The position numbers were made by a program, and so were the translations under genes. DNA of 64,000 bases, from NCBI RefSeq assembly GCF_018494085.1, contig NZ_JABBFP010000008.1:1-64000 (forward strand), read 5' to 3'. Positions 17,260-27,592 of the stretch are shown here, one piece after another (position 1 is the stretch's first letter; every line of letters starts with the position of its first letter). Origin of the DNA: Rosenbergiella collisarenosi. GTDB lineage: Bacteria; Pseudomonadota; Gammaproteobacteria; Enterobacterales; Enterobacteriaceae. Below the pieces are notes generated by a model. That model did no database searches, was not told the origin of the DNA, and saw only the letters and a list, made by a program, of their open reading frames with translations.

Positions 17260-18990
17260 TTGACTAGCTCAACACTTTCATGGCAAGAACTTGTACCCGA
17301 CGAGAAGCGGTTGCTCCCTCTCTTCTCTCGGGCATTATCAACAAGTACCACGGGGTTAGAATCCTTACAATCCCGGTTGCTCGACGCTATTGATCAGCTA
17401 AATAAGAACCCTCTCTGTTCATTATTATTGATTAAGATTGAAGAGCACCCTAGCAATGTTAAAGCACTTGCTCAGATAGTCGAACAACAACTGCCACAAC
17501 GACTCGTTGATCGATGGGTTTATCACTCGCCCGCTGTTCACCAATTCCAATTACAGAAAGTGGTTGCCGATCATTTAGAATCTGCGGTTTATTATGCTGA
17601 TTGGATTGAGTCAGATCAATTATTCGGTTATCTCTCGGAGCAGCAAGGGTCTTGGACTCCCGAATTGGGTCTCTTGCACCAGGCAAATGGGGGGACACTC
17701 ATTCTCTCCACCCACTGCTTGCTAGCACAACCGCTTCTATGGTTACGTCTCAAAAAATTTATTAGCGAGCAACGTTTTTCGTGGCTATCCCCCGATCCGC
17801 GTAAGCCTCTGCCTATCCGTCTTCCCGATATCCCGCTAGCGGTTGACCTTATTTTGGTCGGTAGCCGCGAAAGTTTAGCGGAATTCAGCGAAATAGAACC
17901 AGAATTACACGCCAATGCTGTCTACACCGAAGTCGAACAGACTGCTGAAATCATCTCAGACCAGAACATTATCGATTGGGCTTCGTGGGTAGCGGTGCAG
18001 GCCGATATGCTTGAGCTTCCACGCCCTGACGCCGGTTTTTTATTACGGTTAATGCGAGAAGCCACTCGTTACACCAACGAGCTACAGCGCCTTCCAATAA
18101 GTTCTCTTTGGCTGCATAAACAACTTGGTGCCGCCTATGCTCAAGGGCATCGTTTAACGGCACAGAGCCTGTCACAAGCGCTTACGAAACAGACTTGGCG
18201 TGAGAGCTATCTACCCGAAGCCCTACAGCGTGATCTCGCAGCACCTCATAGTTTACTGGAAACTAAAGGCTCACGAGTGGGACAGATTAATGGTCTCTCT
18301 GTATTGGATCTTCCCGGGCACCCACGCCCATGGGGCGAACCTGCACGAATTAGTTGCTTGGTTCATTATGGTGATGGCGAAATTAATGACGTTGAGCGTA
18401 AAGCTGAATTATCGGGAAATATTCACGCCAAAGGTATGATGATCATTGAAGCCTGGCTGATGGCCGAGCTGGAACTTGAGCAACAGCTTCCGTTTAGCGC
18501 ATCGATGGTGTTTGAGCAGTCCTATGCTGAAGTGGATGGCGATAGCGCATCACTCGCCGAATTAGCGGTACTCATCAGCGCGCTGTCATTCAAACCGATA
18601 CAACAGGCGTTTGCGGTGACGGGTTCGGTCGATCAATTCGGGAATGTACAACCGGTGGGCGGACTTAATGAGAAAATTGAAGGCTTTTACCACCTTTGCC
18701 AACAACAGGGACTGACGGGAAAACAAGGTGTAATTTTACCGACGCGGAATTGTAGCCACTTATCGTTGTCAGATGAGGTTATCGAGGCGGTTAAACACCA
18801 GCAGTTTCACCTTTGGCCAGTCAGCACAGTTGATCAAGCTTTACAGCTTCTTATGTCTTGTCCTTGGACGTCTGAGAACGAGGAAGTGTCGTTGCTCAGT
18901 ATTATTCAGCAGCGTATCGATGAAGCCCAACAGCCTACTAAACCTGCAGCAGGATTTTTTTCTCCTTTGCGGTGGCTAAAGCGTGATTAA
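17260..18990 (+). CDS. lonH: Lon-like protease homologue LonH (YcbZ)
   Basis: A 576-residue protein (E. coli YcbZ 586) with a C-terminal Lon-type protease domain. The catalytic serine lies in EVDGDSASLAELAVL and the lysine in PVGGLNEKIEGFYH, with GNIHAKGMMI upstream. The N-terminal half has no Walker motifs, so this is not an ATP-driven Lon. The physiological substrate is unclear. The start is TTG at 17260, supported by alignment of TSSTLSWQELVP with the E. coli N-terminus; no ATG lies nearby. fabA follows on the same strand. Confidence 0.92.
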   Translation: MTSSTLSWQELVPDEKRLLPLFSRALSTSTTGLESLQSRLLDAIDQLNKNPLCSLLLIKIEEHPSNVKALAQIVEQQLPQRLVDRWVYHSPAVHQFQLQKVVADHLESAVYYADWIESDQLFGYLSEQQGSWTPELGLLHQANGGTLILSTHCLLAQPLLWLRLKKFISEQRFSWLSPDPRKPLPIRLPDIPLAVDLILVGSRESLAEFSEIEPELHANAVYTEVEQTAEIISDQNIIDWASWVAVQADMLELPRPDAGFLLRLMREATRYTNELQRLPISSLWLHKQLGAAYAQGHRLTAQSLSQALTKQTWRESYLPEALQRDLAAPHSLLETKGSRVGQINGLSVLDLPGHPRPWGEPARISCLVHYGDGEINDVERKAELSGNIHAKGMMIIEAWLMAELELEQQLPFSASMVFEQSYAEVDGDSASLAELAVLISALSFKPIQQAFAVTGSVDQFGNVQPVGGLNEKIEGFYHLCQQQGLTGKQGVILPTRNCSHLSLSDEVIEAVKHQQFHLWPVSTVDQALQLLMSCPWTSENEEVSLLSIIQQRIDEAQQPTKPAAGFFSPLRWLKRD

Positions 18991-19002
18991 CACCTCTTGC
19001 TC

Positions 19003-19020
19003 AGCGTACAAGTGTACGCT
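19003..19020 (+). promoter_or_regulatory. FabR operator upstream of fabA
   Basis: AGCGTACAAGTGTACGCT is an 18-base perfect inverted repeat (AGCGTAC/GTACGCT), the same palindrome that FabR recognises at E. coli fabA and fabB. It lies 38 bases before the fabA start. FabR represses unsaturated fatty-acid synthesis. Confidence 0.85.
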
Positions 19021-19058
19021 ATTCTTCCGTCTTCAATTGAAAAGGGCTAAATGTAATT

Positions 19059-19577
19059 ATGGTAGATAAACGCGAATCCTACAGCAAAGATGACCTAATC
19101 GCTTCAGGGCAGGGTAAATTATTTGGTGAGAATGGGCCCCCGCTTCCTGCAGACAATATGTTAATGATGGACAGAGTTGTTCTCATGTCTGAAAACGGTG
19201 GTCACTTTGATAAAGGCTTCGTCGAAGCTGAACTTGATATCAATCCTGAACTATGGTTCTTCAAGTGTCACTTCGTCAACGATCCTGTTATGCCTGGATG
19301 CCTAGGCTTAGATGCCATGTGGCAACTTGTTGGATTTTACTTAGGCTGGTTAGGCGCAGAAGGTAAAGGCCGTGCACTCGGCGTGGGTGAAGTAAAATTC
19401 ACCGGACAAGTTCTCCCGACCGCCAAGAAAGTCACCTACAAAATCCACTTCAAACGTGTTATCAACCGTAAACTGGTGATGGGCGTGGCAGATGGTGAAG
19501 TATTTGTTGATGGTAAGCTAATCTATACCGCTAGCGATCTTAAAGTTGGTCTATTTAAAGACACTGAATCGTTCTAA
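19059..19577 (+). CDS. fabA: 3-hydroxydecanoyl-ACP dehydratase/isomerase
   Basis: Dehydrates 3-hydroxydecanoyl-ACP and isomerises the trans-2 product to cis-3-decenoyl-ACP, the entry point to unsaturated fatty acids. The 172-residue product has E. coli length. The catalytic histidine and aspartate lie in [19 protein letters not shown] (about 71 and 85), and [18 protein letters not shown] is intact. A FabR operator precedes the gene and a bidirectional terminator follows. Confidence 0.98.
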   Translation: MVDKRESYSKDDLIASGQGKLFGENGPPLPADNMLMMDRVVLMSENGGHFDKGFVEAELDINPELWFFKCHFVNDPVMPGCLGLDAMWQLVGFYLGWLGAEGKGRALGVGEVKFTGQVLPTAKKVTYKIHFKRVINRKLVMGVADGEVFVDGKLIYTASDLKVGLFKDTESF

Positions 19578-19593
19578 GCTGTGCAACGCTAAT

Positions 19594-19625
19594 AAAAAAA
19601 GCAGATTCATTATCTGCTTTTTTTA
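19594..19625. terminator. Bidirectional terminator between fabA and rmf
   Basis: GCAGAT pairs with ATCTGC around TCATT, flanked by seven A and seven or more T residues, so it can serve fabA (rightward) and rmf (leftward). Confidence 0.88.
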
Positions 19626-19635
19626 TATCTAGGAT

Positions 19636-19803
19636 TTATGCAAAGGCTGAACGTTCTTCAATCGCCTTGCGCCACCCTCCTAACCAATGTGACCGCGAGT
19701 CTAACGTTTGATAGGGACAGAGTTCTTTCGATCGCCCAGTTTTTCCGGTTTTGTATCCCAGTGAATAAGCTCTTTCTAAGCGATCGCGTTTTTGTCTCTT
19801 CAT
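19636..19803 (-). CDS. rmf: Ribosome modulation factor
   Basis: A 55-residue basic protein too short for many gene callers. The complement codes for MKRQKRDRLERAYSLGYKTG, continuing through KELCPYQ and the SHWLGGWRKAIEER segment, which aligns with E. coli RMF end to end. RMF binds near the 16S anti-SD region and dimerises 70S ribosomes into inactive 100S particles in stationary phase. GAGGG precedes ATG by about 9 bases. It lies downstream of pqiC as in E. coli, 155 bases away with a hairpin between. Confidence 0.96.
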   Translation of the reverse strand: MKRQKRDRLERAYSLGYKTGKTGRSKELCPYQTLDSRSHWLGGWRKAIEERSAFA

Positions 19804-19839
19804 ATCCGTTTACCCTCATAAGATGGCTGGTTAAAAGAT

Positions 19840-19861
19840 GAGGTGATAACTTTATCACCTC
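19840..19861 (-). promoter_or_regulatory. Hairpin in the pqiC-rmf gap / rmf leader
   Basis: GAGGTGATAA and TTATCACCTC form a perfect 10-base inverted repeat with only CT between them. It lies 36 bases before the rmf start codon on the rmf template. The U tract on the leftward transcript (ATCTTTT) is weak, so it could be a partial terminator of the pqi operon or a structured rmf leader. Confidence 0.45.
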
Positions 19862-19958
19862 CACCTTTTTACGCTTCTCGTTACGCGAGATCAATGGCTA
19901 ATTTTCGAACAGCTTTGCAAGTTTTGAGCTAAGTCACTTAATTACGTTATAGCAATCA

Positions 19959-20528
19959 CTAATCATTCAGCCGCGAAGCGATCTGTTGTGCCTCTTGATA
20001 CCACGCTGAGGACAGCGCCTGAACCAGAGCCTGATACCCATCATCTTTCAGCGGGACCACTATCTCGAACGGCTGACGCGTCGTCTCCTCTTGGTGCTGG
20101 TACAGCCAATAGCCTTTCACTAATGCATGTCCATCCCAACGGCCTTGGAAGGCAGTTATCGTCACGGTTAAAGAATCAGGTTGCCCATCGGTTAACGTGT
20201 TAGTGACCAGCCAGTTTGGCAGTAGGTTACTTAGATTAGTAACCAACGATTGCTGCAGTTGCTGGTCGAGTGGACTTGCCCACAAGTTTTGCTCGGCGAT
20301 ACGATACTGTACGTCGGAAGTCTGAAAGGCGATGCCCGTCCCAGCCAAAGCATCCGGTAAGTTTATGGATTGGATCCACAAGCGTTTCGGTTGTTGGACT
20401 AGGCCAGCGCTTGAAGTGTGGGTCAATGCCCCCCCTGGGGGCGTAGTCAGTTGATAATACTTTGCCGTGTCACTGCTGCTACACGCGGTGAGATAAACGG
20501 TGAGCAAAGCTATAAGAATTTTTTTCAC
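19959..20528 (-). CDS. pqiC: Lipoprotein PqiC (outer-membrane component of Pqi lipid transport)
   Basis: A 189-residue lipoprotein with a signal peptide and lipobox (LLTVYLTAC, cysteine near 16) and an ABC-type transport auxiliary (DUF330) fold (KYYQLTTPP, then KRLWIQSINLPDAL). In E. coli PqiC forms an outer-membrane-anchored ring at the tip of the PqiB tube, and PqiABC moves lipids across the periplasm. Its ATG sits at the end of the pqiB stop region (1-base overlap at 20528). Induction by paraquat through SoxRS is known in E. coli; no site was identified here. Confidence 0.92.
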   Translation of the reverse strand: MKKILIALLTVYLTACSSSDTAKYYQLTTPPGGALTHTSSAGLVQQPKRLWIQSINLPDALAGTGIAFQTSDVQYRIAEQNLWASPLDQQLQQSLVTNLSNLLPNWLVTNTLTDGQPDSLTVTITAFQGRWDGHALVKGYWLYQHQEETTRQPFEIVVPLKDDGYQALVQALSSAWYQEAQQIASRLND

Positions 20529-22183
20529 TATTTAGCCCTTTTAGGTTGTGGATCTTTGGCAGGTGAAGCCTCGAAAACCAAGGCATTACTCTTAGTATTT
20601 ATCGTACGCAACACCGGTTGCAGCTCTGCAAGTACTTGATCTAAACGCTGAAGGTTGCCGACTAGCTTGTTATAGGCCGGTGACCCCGGTTGTAGTCCCT
20701 TCATACTTTGGTTTAGCTCACGCAAGGTCTGCTGCATATCCTGCGGTAGGGTTTTCATCGCCGGGCTATTAGTGATTTGATTCACATGATCAAGAGTAAT
20801 CTGCAGCTGTTGCATCGTCTTCTGACTCTCTTTCAGCGACCCCGTCGCTTCCGTTAGTAGCGGATTGAGCGGGAGCTTCTCAAACTTGTCGAGAATCGAC
20901 ATCACTTTTTGCTGCATCTGTGTCAATCCACCGTCTACGGTAGGAATGATATCGTACTGGCCGATTTTAGTCGGGCCTTTATAAGCTCCCTGATTGTTCA
21001 CGAAATCGAGGTCAACATACAATGCACCGGTGATCAGGTTCGCCGTTTTCAAGCTCGCCCTTAATCCATGCTGTAGTCCATCCGCTAAGCGTTGCTGGAG
21101 ATTAAAGTCAGCACCCAATTTTTTAGAGAAGCGTTCGGGTTCGATTTTAATCAGCACAGGGATACGATAATCGCCGTTCAATTTCTTCAGCATGTTAGGG
21201 ATAATAAAGGGAACTTGTGCGACCGTACCCAGACGGATACCGCGAAACTCAACAGGTGCTCCGGCTTGTAATCCGCGAATTGACTCGTTGAAGAACAATA
21301 GGTAATCGTCGTGTTGGGTATAGAGCGAGTCTGTGATACTACGTTGATAGTTGAAGAGGTGGTAATGCGCTTTGTTTTCAGCTGTTGTACCGAGGTCCCA
21401 GCCTTCTGGCACATCGAAACTCACTCCACCACTAAACAGGGTCGCCAACGAGCCCATCTCTACGCGCATACCGGCAGCAGACATATCCACCGCGATACCA
21501 CTATCTTTCCAGAAGCGTACATTACTGGTGACGAGTCGATCGTAAGGGGCTTGGATAAATAACTGGTACTCCATTTGGCGCTGCACGGGGTCGAAGCGGC
21601 TCAGTTCTACCGAACCGACACGATAGCCTCTAAATAATACCGGATCCCCGGCATTTAGCTGGCCTGCCTGGTCGCTATTCAAACTAATATGAATACCTTT
21701 TGCATCCGGCGAAGCGAGTGGCGGTGAATCGAGCAGCTTATATTGTGCCGCTTCCTCGCCCTTTCTGCCTGCTTGCAGTTCAATGTAAGATCCAGATAGC
21801 AATGTTCCTAGCCCAGTTACGCCTTCACGACCAATTTGCGGTTTAACCGTCCAGAATACGCTATCTTGATGGAGCATTTTTTCCATCCCCGTATTTAAAC
21901 GGGCACGGATCTCAACGTGCTGCAGATCGTCGCTTAACTTAGCACTCTCTACCATCCCAATATCCACACTACGGCTCTTAATCGCGGTTTTACCGGGGAC
22001 AATGCCATCGGCATTGGCCGTGGTCAGTACCACTTCTGGGCCTTGATGGGAGAAATGATAATAAACGATCCACGATCCAATAAGGATGGTGATGATAGGT
22101 ACGATCCACACGGGCGACCAGCGTTTAATTTGCGTGATCCTTGCTTCACCAGATTGATTATTGCTCAATGGATTCTTCCTCAT
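20528..22183 (-). CDS. pqiB: MCE-domain protein PqiB
   Basis: A 551-residue inner-membrane-anchored MCE protein (E. coli 546). One membrane helix near residues 22-43 (WSPVWIVPIITILIGSWIVY) is followed by three MCE domains, each with the VxxRGxxVG pattern (FRGYRVGSVE, FRGIRLGTVA and the first near KSRSVDIGMVE), and a long helical C-terminus that builds the hollow needle through which lipids cross the periplasm. Its start overlaps the pqiA 3' end by 26 bases, implying coupled translation. Confidence 0.94.
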   Translation of the reverse strand: MRKNPLSNNQSGEARITQIKRWSPVWIVPIITILIGSWIVYYHFSHQGPEVVLTTANADGIVPGKTAIKSRSVDIGMVESAKLSDDLQHVEIRARLNTGMEKMLHQDSVFWTVKPQIGREGVTGLGTLLSGSYIELQAGRKGEEAAQYKLLDSPPLASPDAKGIHISLNSDQAGQLNAGDPVLFRGYRVGSVELSRFDPVQRQMEYQLFIQAPYDRLVTSNVRFWKDSGIAVDMSAAGMRVEMGSLATLFSGGVSFDVPEGWDLGTTAENKAHYHLFNYQRSITDSLYTQHDDYLLFFNESIRGLQAGAPVEFRGIRLGTVAQVPFIIPNMLKKLNGDYRIPVLIKIEPERFSKKLGADFNLQQRLADGLQHGLRASLKTANLITGALYVDLDFVNNQGAYKGPTKIGQYDIIPTVDGGLTQMQQKVMSILDKFEKLPLNPLLTEATGSLKESQKTMQQLQITLDHVNQITNSPAMKTLPQDMQQTLRELNQSMKGLQPGSPAYNKLVGNLQRLDQVLAELQPVLRTINTKSNALVFEASPAKDPQPKRAK

Positions 22184-23432
22184 GCTTTTTAATACTTTCG
22201 CGATCCCACAACAGGCGCGGGTCGAAGGCTTGTGCTGAGAACATCGTTAAAATAACGACGAGACAGAAGAGTAATGCGCCTTCTGCCGGGTAGACATTCA
22301 TTAGACTGCCCATCCTTACCAACGCGGATAAGACGGCGATGACAAAGACGTCAACCATGGACCAACGTCCGACAAACTCAACTATTTCATAAACAACCTG
22401 CATACGATGATTGTCGCGAGCGCCGTAACCGCCGGCGTTCCAGCTTAACCAACCGATCGCTAAGATTTTCATACTGGGGACGAGGATGCTGGCAATAAAG
22501 ATAATCATTGCGATTGGCCAAGAGCCTTCATTCCAGAGAAAAATAACCCCCGCCATAATATTCGAGCCTGATGCACTCCCTAGCGCATCGGTCACCATGA
22601 TCGGCATGATATTCGCGGGGATATATAATATAACGGAGGTCACTAATAGGGAGAGTGTCCACTGCAGGCTTTGTGGCTTACGCGCATAGCCACGCTGATG
22701 GCAGCGAGGACAAACGGGATTATCTGCTAACACTATCGCCGTGCAGCAGGGGCAACTGCGTAGATTCTGCGCCAATCCACTGATCCCTGCGGTCGGTGTG
22801 ATGGGTAAGGGTGGCACAGAGCTGATGCGTCGCCAGATGACGTGGCGCTCTAAGCATTGAAATGCTCTAAGTTGGCATAAGCAAAATAAACACCAAGGCC
22901 AAAACCCCATCTCAAGGCCGATTTTGCCATAGGCCATCAGCTTAACGAAACTGACTAATACCCCGGCAAGAAAAATCTCTGCCATCCCCCAATTTTTTAG
23001 ATAAAACAATCCCTTAGCTAAAGGAATACTGAGTATCGGGCTCAGTCTTTTATTGAGGGTAAGAAGAAGGATTGCGACAAGGCAGGTCGCAGGGATGATC
23101 TGCACGAACAACAAAAAGATCGTCGCTAAAAAGCGGTAGCGATCATCGACCATCGCTTGCGGGATTTGCAGGAGACTGATTTGGTTAGTCATCCCCATCA
23201 CGCTGATACTAATAAAAGGGAAGACATTCGCCAAGGCTAGCATCACTAGTGCCGAGAAGGCATACGCCATTGGACGACGAAGAGGCTCATGCCATGCCGT
23301 GCTGATCGTGGTCTCGCAGCGCGGACAGATAGCCCTTGTGCCCGGCGTAAGGCCGGGCAATTTAATCGTCATATCACAGTGTGGGCAAAGCACCCACCTG
23401 TGAGAATGACCGTGATGAGAGTGCTCACTCAT
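22158..23432 (-). CDS. pqiA: Inner-membrane protein PqiA
   Basis: Membrane partner of PqiB in the Pqi lipid-transport system. The 424-residue protein has two PqiA domains of four membrane segments each. Each is preceded by a zinc-ribbon-like cysteine pair set: CPHCDM with CPRCETT near the N-terminus, and CPCC with CPRCHQRGYA near residue 230. A histidine-rich N-terminus (EHSHHGHSH) is notable. It lies 13 bases after uup on the same strand, in the rlmL-uup-pqiABC order found in E. coli. Confidence 0.94.
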   Translation of the reverse strand: MSEHSHHGHSHRWVLCPHCDMTIKLPGLTPGTRAICPRCETTISTAWHEPLRRPMAYAFSALVMLALANVFPFISISVMGMTNQISLLQIPQAMVDDRYRFLATIFLLFVQIIPATCLVAILLLTLNKRLSPILSIPLAKGLFYLKNWGMAEIFLAGVLVSFVKLMAYGKIGLEMGFWPWCLFCLCQLRAFQCLERHVIWRRISSVPPLPITPTAGISGLAQNLRSCPCCTAIVLADNPVCPRCHQRGYARKPQSLQWTLSLLVTSVILYIPANIMPIMVTDALGSASGSNIMAGVIFLWNEGSWPIAMIIFIASILVPSMKILAIGWLSWNAGGYGARDNHRMQVVYEIVEFVGRWSMVDVFVIAVLSALVRMGSLMNVYPAEGALLFCLVVILTMFSAQAFDPRLLWDRESIKKHEEESIEQ

Positions 23433-23445
23433 ACAGCATCACTTA

Positions 23446-25368
23446 TTATTCACCATTTTTAAGGTTTTCCAAATGCTCCCAACGTTCGAAGGCAATATTA
23501 AACTCTGCTTCTACCGCAGCAAGCTTATCGATAATCGGTTGCGTTTCGCCGTGAGGGCGAGTGAAGAACGCGGCATCTGCCATTGTACTTTGCAGCTGTG
23601 CGATCTCGGCCTCAAGGCCTTCCATCTTTTGCGGCAACTGTTCCAGCTCACGGGTTAGATTATAGCTGAGTTTCGCCGGAGCCTTTTTTTCCACCGCTGA
23701 TTTATTCGAATCAGTGGCTGTCGAGGGGACTGCCGCCTTAGTCGCCTGAGGTTTACGTTGCGCCCCTCGTGAGGTACTACGTTGATGCTGTGCGTCGTGA
23801 TAGCCCCCAACGTAACGACCAATCTCACCCTCGCCTTCGAAGATCCAGCACTCAGTCACGGTATTATCGACAAATTGACGATCGTGGCTGACCAATAAGA
23901 CTGACCCTTGATAGCCATCGATTAACTCTTCGAGTAGTTCGAGGGTTTCCACGTCCAAGTCGTTGGTCGGTTCATCGAGGATCAATAGGTTACTTGGCTT
24001 TAGGAATAATTTAGCCAGCAATAAACGGTTTCTTTCCCCGCCTGATAACGCCCTTACCGGGGTCATCGCACGTTTAGGGTGGAATAAGAAGTCCTGCAGA
24101 TAACCTAGAACGTGACGCGGCTTACCGTTCACGAGGACCTCTTGTTTGCCCTCTGCCAAGTTATCCATGACCGTACGATCGGGGTCTAGCTCCGCTCGGT
24201 GCTGGTCGAAATAGGCGACTTCTAGCTTCGTCCCGATATGCACTCGGCCTTGCTCGGCCTGAAGCTGACCCAGCATTAAGCGTAATAGCGTGGTTTTTCC
24301 GCAGCCATTCGAGCCAATCAGGGCGATCTTATCACCCCGTTGAACTTGAACAGAGAATTGATCCACCAGCGTTTTTCCGCCTACGTGATACACGACATCT
24401 TCTAGCTCAAAGACGATTTTTCCTGAACGGCTCGCTTCACCCACTTGCATGTTAGCTTTACCCATCACCTCTCGGCGTTCAGTACGCTCACGACGTAGTG
24501 CTTTCAACGCCCTTACACGACCTTCATTGCGCGTCCTACGCGCTTTAATCCCTTGACGGATCCAGACTTCTTCCTGCGCTAATTTACGGTCAAACTCGGC
24601 ATTCTGCAGATCTTCAACCCGTAATGCTTCTTCCTTACCCAGCAGATATTGGTCATAATCGCCAGGCCAGGAGACCAATTTGCCACGATCGAGATCCACG
24701 ATACGCGTTGCCATATTGCGGATAAATGAACGGTCATGCGAGATAAAGATGATGCTGCCATTGAACGTCTTAAGGAAGTTTTCCAACCAGTGGATAGTTT
24801 CAATATCTAAGTGGTTCGTTGGCTCATCGAGCATCAAGACTTTTGGATTGGAGACTAAGGCCCGACCTAACGCAGCCTTACGCAACCATCCGCCAGAGAG
24901 CGAAGAGAGTTCTGTATCGGCATCTAAGCCGATGTTCAAAAGCACATCGTTGATCCGGCTTTCAAGTTGCCAAAGATTCTGATGATCCAACACCCCTTGC
25001 AAGCGAGCCATCTCATTAAGGTTTTTCTCGCTCGGGTCTTGCATCACGATATGCGAGATAGCGTGATAAGCTTTAAGGTGCTGAGCTTGCTCCGCCACCC
25101 CTTCTGCCACAAAATCATAGACCGAGCCCGCTATGTTCCGCGGTGGATCCTGTTGTAAACGGGCAATAACTAAATCTTGCTCGTAGACGATGCGACCATC
25201 ATCCAACGGTACTTCCTGATTGATGATTTTCATCAGGGTAGACTTTCCCGCACCGTTACGGCCAACGAGACAGACGCGTTCGTTTTCTTCGATATGCAAT
25301 TCGGCGTTATCGAGTAAAGGTGCATCGCTGTACGATAGCCAAGCACCATGAATACTAATTAATGACAT
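23446..25368 (-). CDS. uup: ABC-F ATPase Uup
   Basis: A 640-residue ABC-F protein (E. coli 635) with two ATP-binding cassettes and no membrane domain. Cassette 1 has GRNGAGKSTLMK, LSGGWLRKAALGRAL and VLMLDEPTNHLD; cassette 2 has GSNGCGKTTLLR, LSGGERNRLLLAK and LLILDEPTNDLD. A charged inter-domain linker and a C-terminal coiled-coil DNA-binding domain (about 570-640) follow. In E. coli uup mutants raise precise transposon excision, and Uup acts at replication or recombination intermediates and ribosomes. It starts 2 bases after the rlmL stop. Confidence 0.95.
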   Translation of the reverse strand: MSLISIHGAWLSYSDAPLLDNAELHIEENERVCLVGRNGAGKSTLMKIINQEVPLDDGRIVYEQDLVIARLQQDPPRNIAGSVYDFVAEGVAEQAQHLKAYHAISHIVMQDPSEKNLNEMARLQGVLDHQNLWQLESRINDVLLNIGLDADTELSSLSGGWLRKAALGRALVSNPKVLMLDEPTNHLDIETIHWLENFLKTFNGSIIFISHDRSFIRNMATRIVDLDRGKLVSWPGDYDQYLLGKEEALRVEDLQNAEFDRKLAQEEVWIRQGIKARRTRNEGRVRALKALRRERTERREVMGKANMQVGEASRSGKIVFELEDVVYHVGGKTLVDQFSVQVQRGDKIALIGSNGCGKTTLLRLMLGQLQAEQGRVHIGTKLEVAYFDQHRAELDPDRTVMDNLAEGKQEVLVNGKPRHVLGYLQDFLFHPKRAMTPVRALSGGERNRLLLAKLFLKPSNLLILDEPTNDLDVETLELLEELIDGYQGSVLLVSHDRQFVDNTVTECWIFEGEGEIGRYVGGYHDAQHQRSTSRGAQRKPQATKAAVPSTATDSNKSAVEKKAPAKLSYNLTRELEQLPQKMEGLEAEIAQLQSTMADAAFFTRPHGETQPIIDKLAAVEAEFNIAFERWEHLENLKNGE

Positions 25369-25370
25369 AG

Positions 25371-27491
25371 TTATTGTTCCTGACCTACACGCGTAACTAA
25401 CCAGCAGTTGTGGATATGTTTATTGCGAGAGAAATCTTGAGATTGTGTTTTAGCGGTAATATCCCGCGCTTGTAAACCGACTGCAGCAAGGCCGTCATGG
25501 TCCATACGAAAACCACGTTTGTTGTTGGAGAACATGATAGTGCCCCCCGTGCGCAATAGATATTGTAGATCGGTCAGCAGAGATAAATGGTCACGCTGCA
25601 CATCGAAGCTATCTTCCATCCGCTTAGAGTTAGAGAAGGTTGGCGGATCGATAAAGATCACATCGAAGGTTTCGCGAGACTCTTTAATCCAGCTAAGACA
25701 GTCTGCTTGGATAAGACGATGCGACTGCCCAGAAATATCGTTCAACTGGAAGTTACGCTCGGCCCACTCTAAATAGGTGCGAGACATGTCTACCGTAGTC
25801 GTAGACTTCGCGCCGCCGAGTGCCGCGTGAACACTTGCGGTCCCCGTATAGGCAAAGAGGTTGAGGAAATCTTTGTTGCGACTCATCTCGCCAAGCATCT
25901 TACGCGCTAAGCGGTGATCGATAAAGAGCCCCGTATCGAGGTAATCGGTCAGGTTGACCCAGAAGTGCGCGGAAAACTCGCTCACCTCAAAGAAATCATT
26001 TTTGGTCGCTAATTTTTGATACTGTTGAGTGCCTTTTTGGCGTTCACGAGTTTTTAGCACCAGCTTATTAGCGGGTAGCTCTAAGACCTGTAACGTCACG
26101 CTTATCACGTCAAAAAGACGTTGGCGAGCCTTTTGCGGCTCTACCGTTTTAGGTGGCGCATACTCTTGAACCACCACACAGTCGGCATAACGGTCAATCG
26201 CGATATTATAGTCAGGCAGATCGGCATCATAAATACGGTAGCACTCGATCCCTTCTTGCTTCGCCCATTTATCTAATTTCTTGATGTTCTTACGCAGACG
26301 GTTTGCAAAGTCTGGTGCTAGCTCACCCACTACCTGCCCTTCTACCGGCGCACGTAACTTATAATTTTTCTGAACGCAGTCTAGCGGACCATTCTTCGCC
26401 TTAAACTGACGATCGGCACGAAGTTGCAGACAATCTAGCAGTTCCGGCGAGCCACTGAACAGCGACAGGTTCCAACCGCCAAACTCGGCTTTTACGCGTC
26501 GACCAAGTTGGCTATGCAGCGCAATCAGTGCGGGTTCGTTTTCTAAACGCTCGCCATACGGTGGATTACTGATCACCGTACCGACTTCTGCCTCAGGTTG
26601 CGGGTTTTTCAGGTTCACGGCATCTTGGCGCTTAAAACTGATAAACGGTGCAACCCCTGCACGGCGGGCGTTAGTTTGTGCTCGCTCAAGAACCTGTGCG
26701 TCGTTGTCATAACCGAAGAAGCGGATCTGTTTACTCTGCATGCCTAAGTTGGCACGTTGTTGCGCCTGTGCAACGAGTTTCTCCCATTCCGCTTCGTTGA
26801 ATTTTTTCCACGCGAAGAAGCCCCAGTGATCGCGTAAGAGACCTGGTGCACGATCTGCAGCCATCATCGCGGCTTCGATGAGTAAGGTACCCGAGCCACA
26901 CATCGGGTCGACCATTGGCGTGCCACTTTTCCAGCCAGAACGCATGATGATCGCAGCCGCTAGCGTCTCTTTGAGCGGCGCCTGTCCCGTCGCATGACGA
27001 TAGTTACGCTGGTGCAAGGCATCGCCGCTTAAATCGAGGGAGATGCTGACTTTATCGCGGTGTAACCAGGCATTGATGCGGATATGTGGGTAGTCTCTAT
27101 CGACATTAGGGCGAGGGAGATTCTTACGCGTAAAGCTATCGACGATCGCATCTTTAATTCGCAGTGCGCCGAATTGGCTGTTACGGATTTCGTCGTTGGT
27201 GCCTTGGAAATTGATAACAAATGATGACTCAGCATCAAATATCTCATCCCACGCGATAGATTGCGCCCCGACATAGAGGTCGAGATCACTAAATACGTTG
27301 AACTCTCCCAGCGGTAACATGATACGCGAAGCGATACGACTCCAGAGCAGGCTCCGGTACATCACTTCATCATTACCACTGTAGTGAACCCCTCCCGGTA
27401 CCAGTCGTAAATCTTGAGCGCCAAAGCCCTCAAGTTCTGTTTTTAAAAGTTCTTCCAGTCCACGACCGGTGCTGGCAAAAAGAGAATTCAT
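25371..27491 (-). CDS. rlmL: Fused 23S rRNA m2G2445/m7G2069 methyltransferase
   Basis: Bifunctional RlmKL of 706 residues (E. coli 702). The N-terminal half has a THUMP domain (about 45-155) and a Rossmann methyltransferase with [15 protein letters not shown] and the N2-guanine motif NPPYGERL, modifying G2445. The C-terminal half has [16 protein letters not shown] and [11 protein letters not shown], and makes m7G2069. It is first in the rlmL-uup-pqiABC operon and divergent from ycbX. Confidence 0.95.
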   Translation of the reverse strand: MNSLFASTGRGLEELLKTELEGFGAQDLRLVPGGVHYSGNDEVMYRSLLWSRIASRIMLPLGEFNVFSDLDLYVGAQSIAWDEIFDAESSFVINFQGTNDEIRNSQFGALRIKDAIVDSFTRKNLPRPNVDRDYPHIRINAWLHRDKVSISLDLSGDALHQRNYRHATGQAPLKETLAAAIIMRSGWKSGTPMVDPMCGSGTLLIEAAMMAADRAPGLLRDHWGFFAWKKFNEAEWEKLVAQAQQRANLGMQSKQIRFFGYDNDAQVLERAQTNARRAGVAPFISFKRQDAVNLKNPQPEAEVGTVISNPPYGERLENEPALIALHSQLGRRVKAEFGGWNLSLFSGSPELLDCLQLRADRQFKAKNGPLDCVQKNYKLRAPVEGQVVGELAPDFANRLRKNIKKLDKWAKQEGIECYRIYDADLPDYNIAIDRYADCVVVQEYAPPKTVEPQKARQRLFDVISVTLQVLELPANKLVLKTRERQKGTQQYQKLATKNDFFEVSEFSAHFWVNLTDYLDTGLFIDHRLARKMLGEMSRNKDFLNLFAYTGTASVHAALGGAKSTTTVDMSRTYLEWAERNFQLNDISGQSHRLIQADCLSWIKESRETFDVIFIDPPTFSNSKRMEDSFDVQRDHLSLLTDLQYLLRTGGTIMFSNNKRGFRMDHDGLAAVGLQARDITAKTQSQDFSRNKHIHNCWLVTRVGQEQ

Positions 27492-27592
27492 AATAAATAT
27501 CTTTGTTTCGGAAAATTTGCGCCTAGTATAGCGAATCGCGACGCTATGTCATAAAGTTACTGCAATTGTACGTGTAAAAGAGACTCCTTCTG

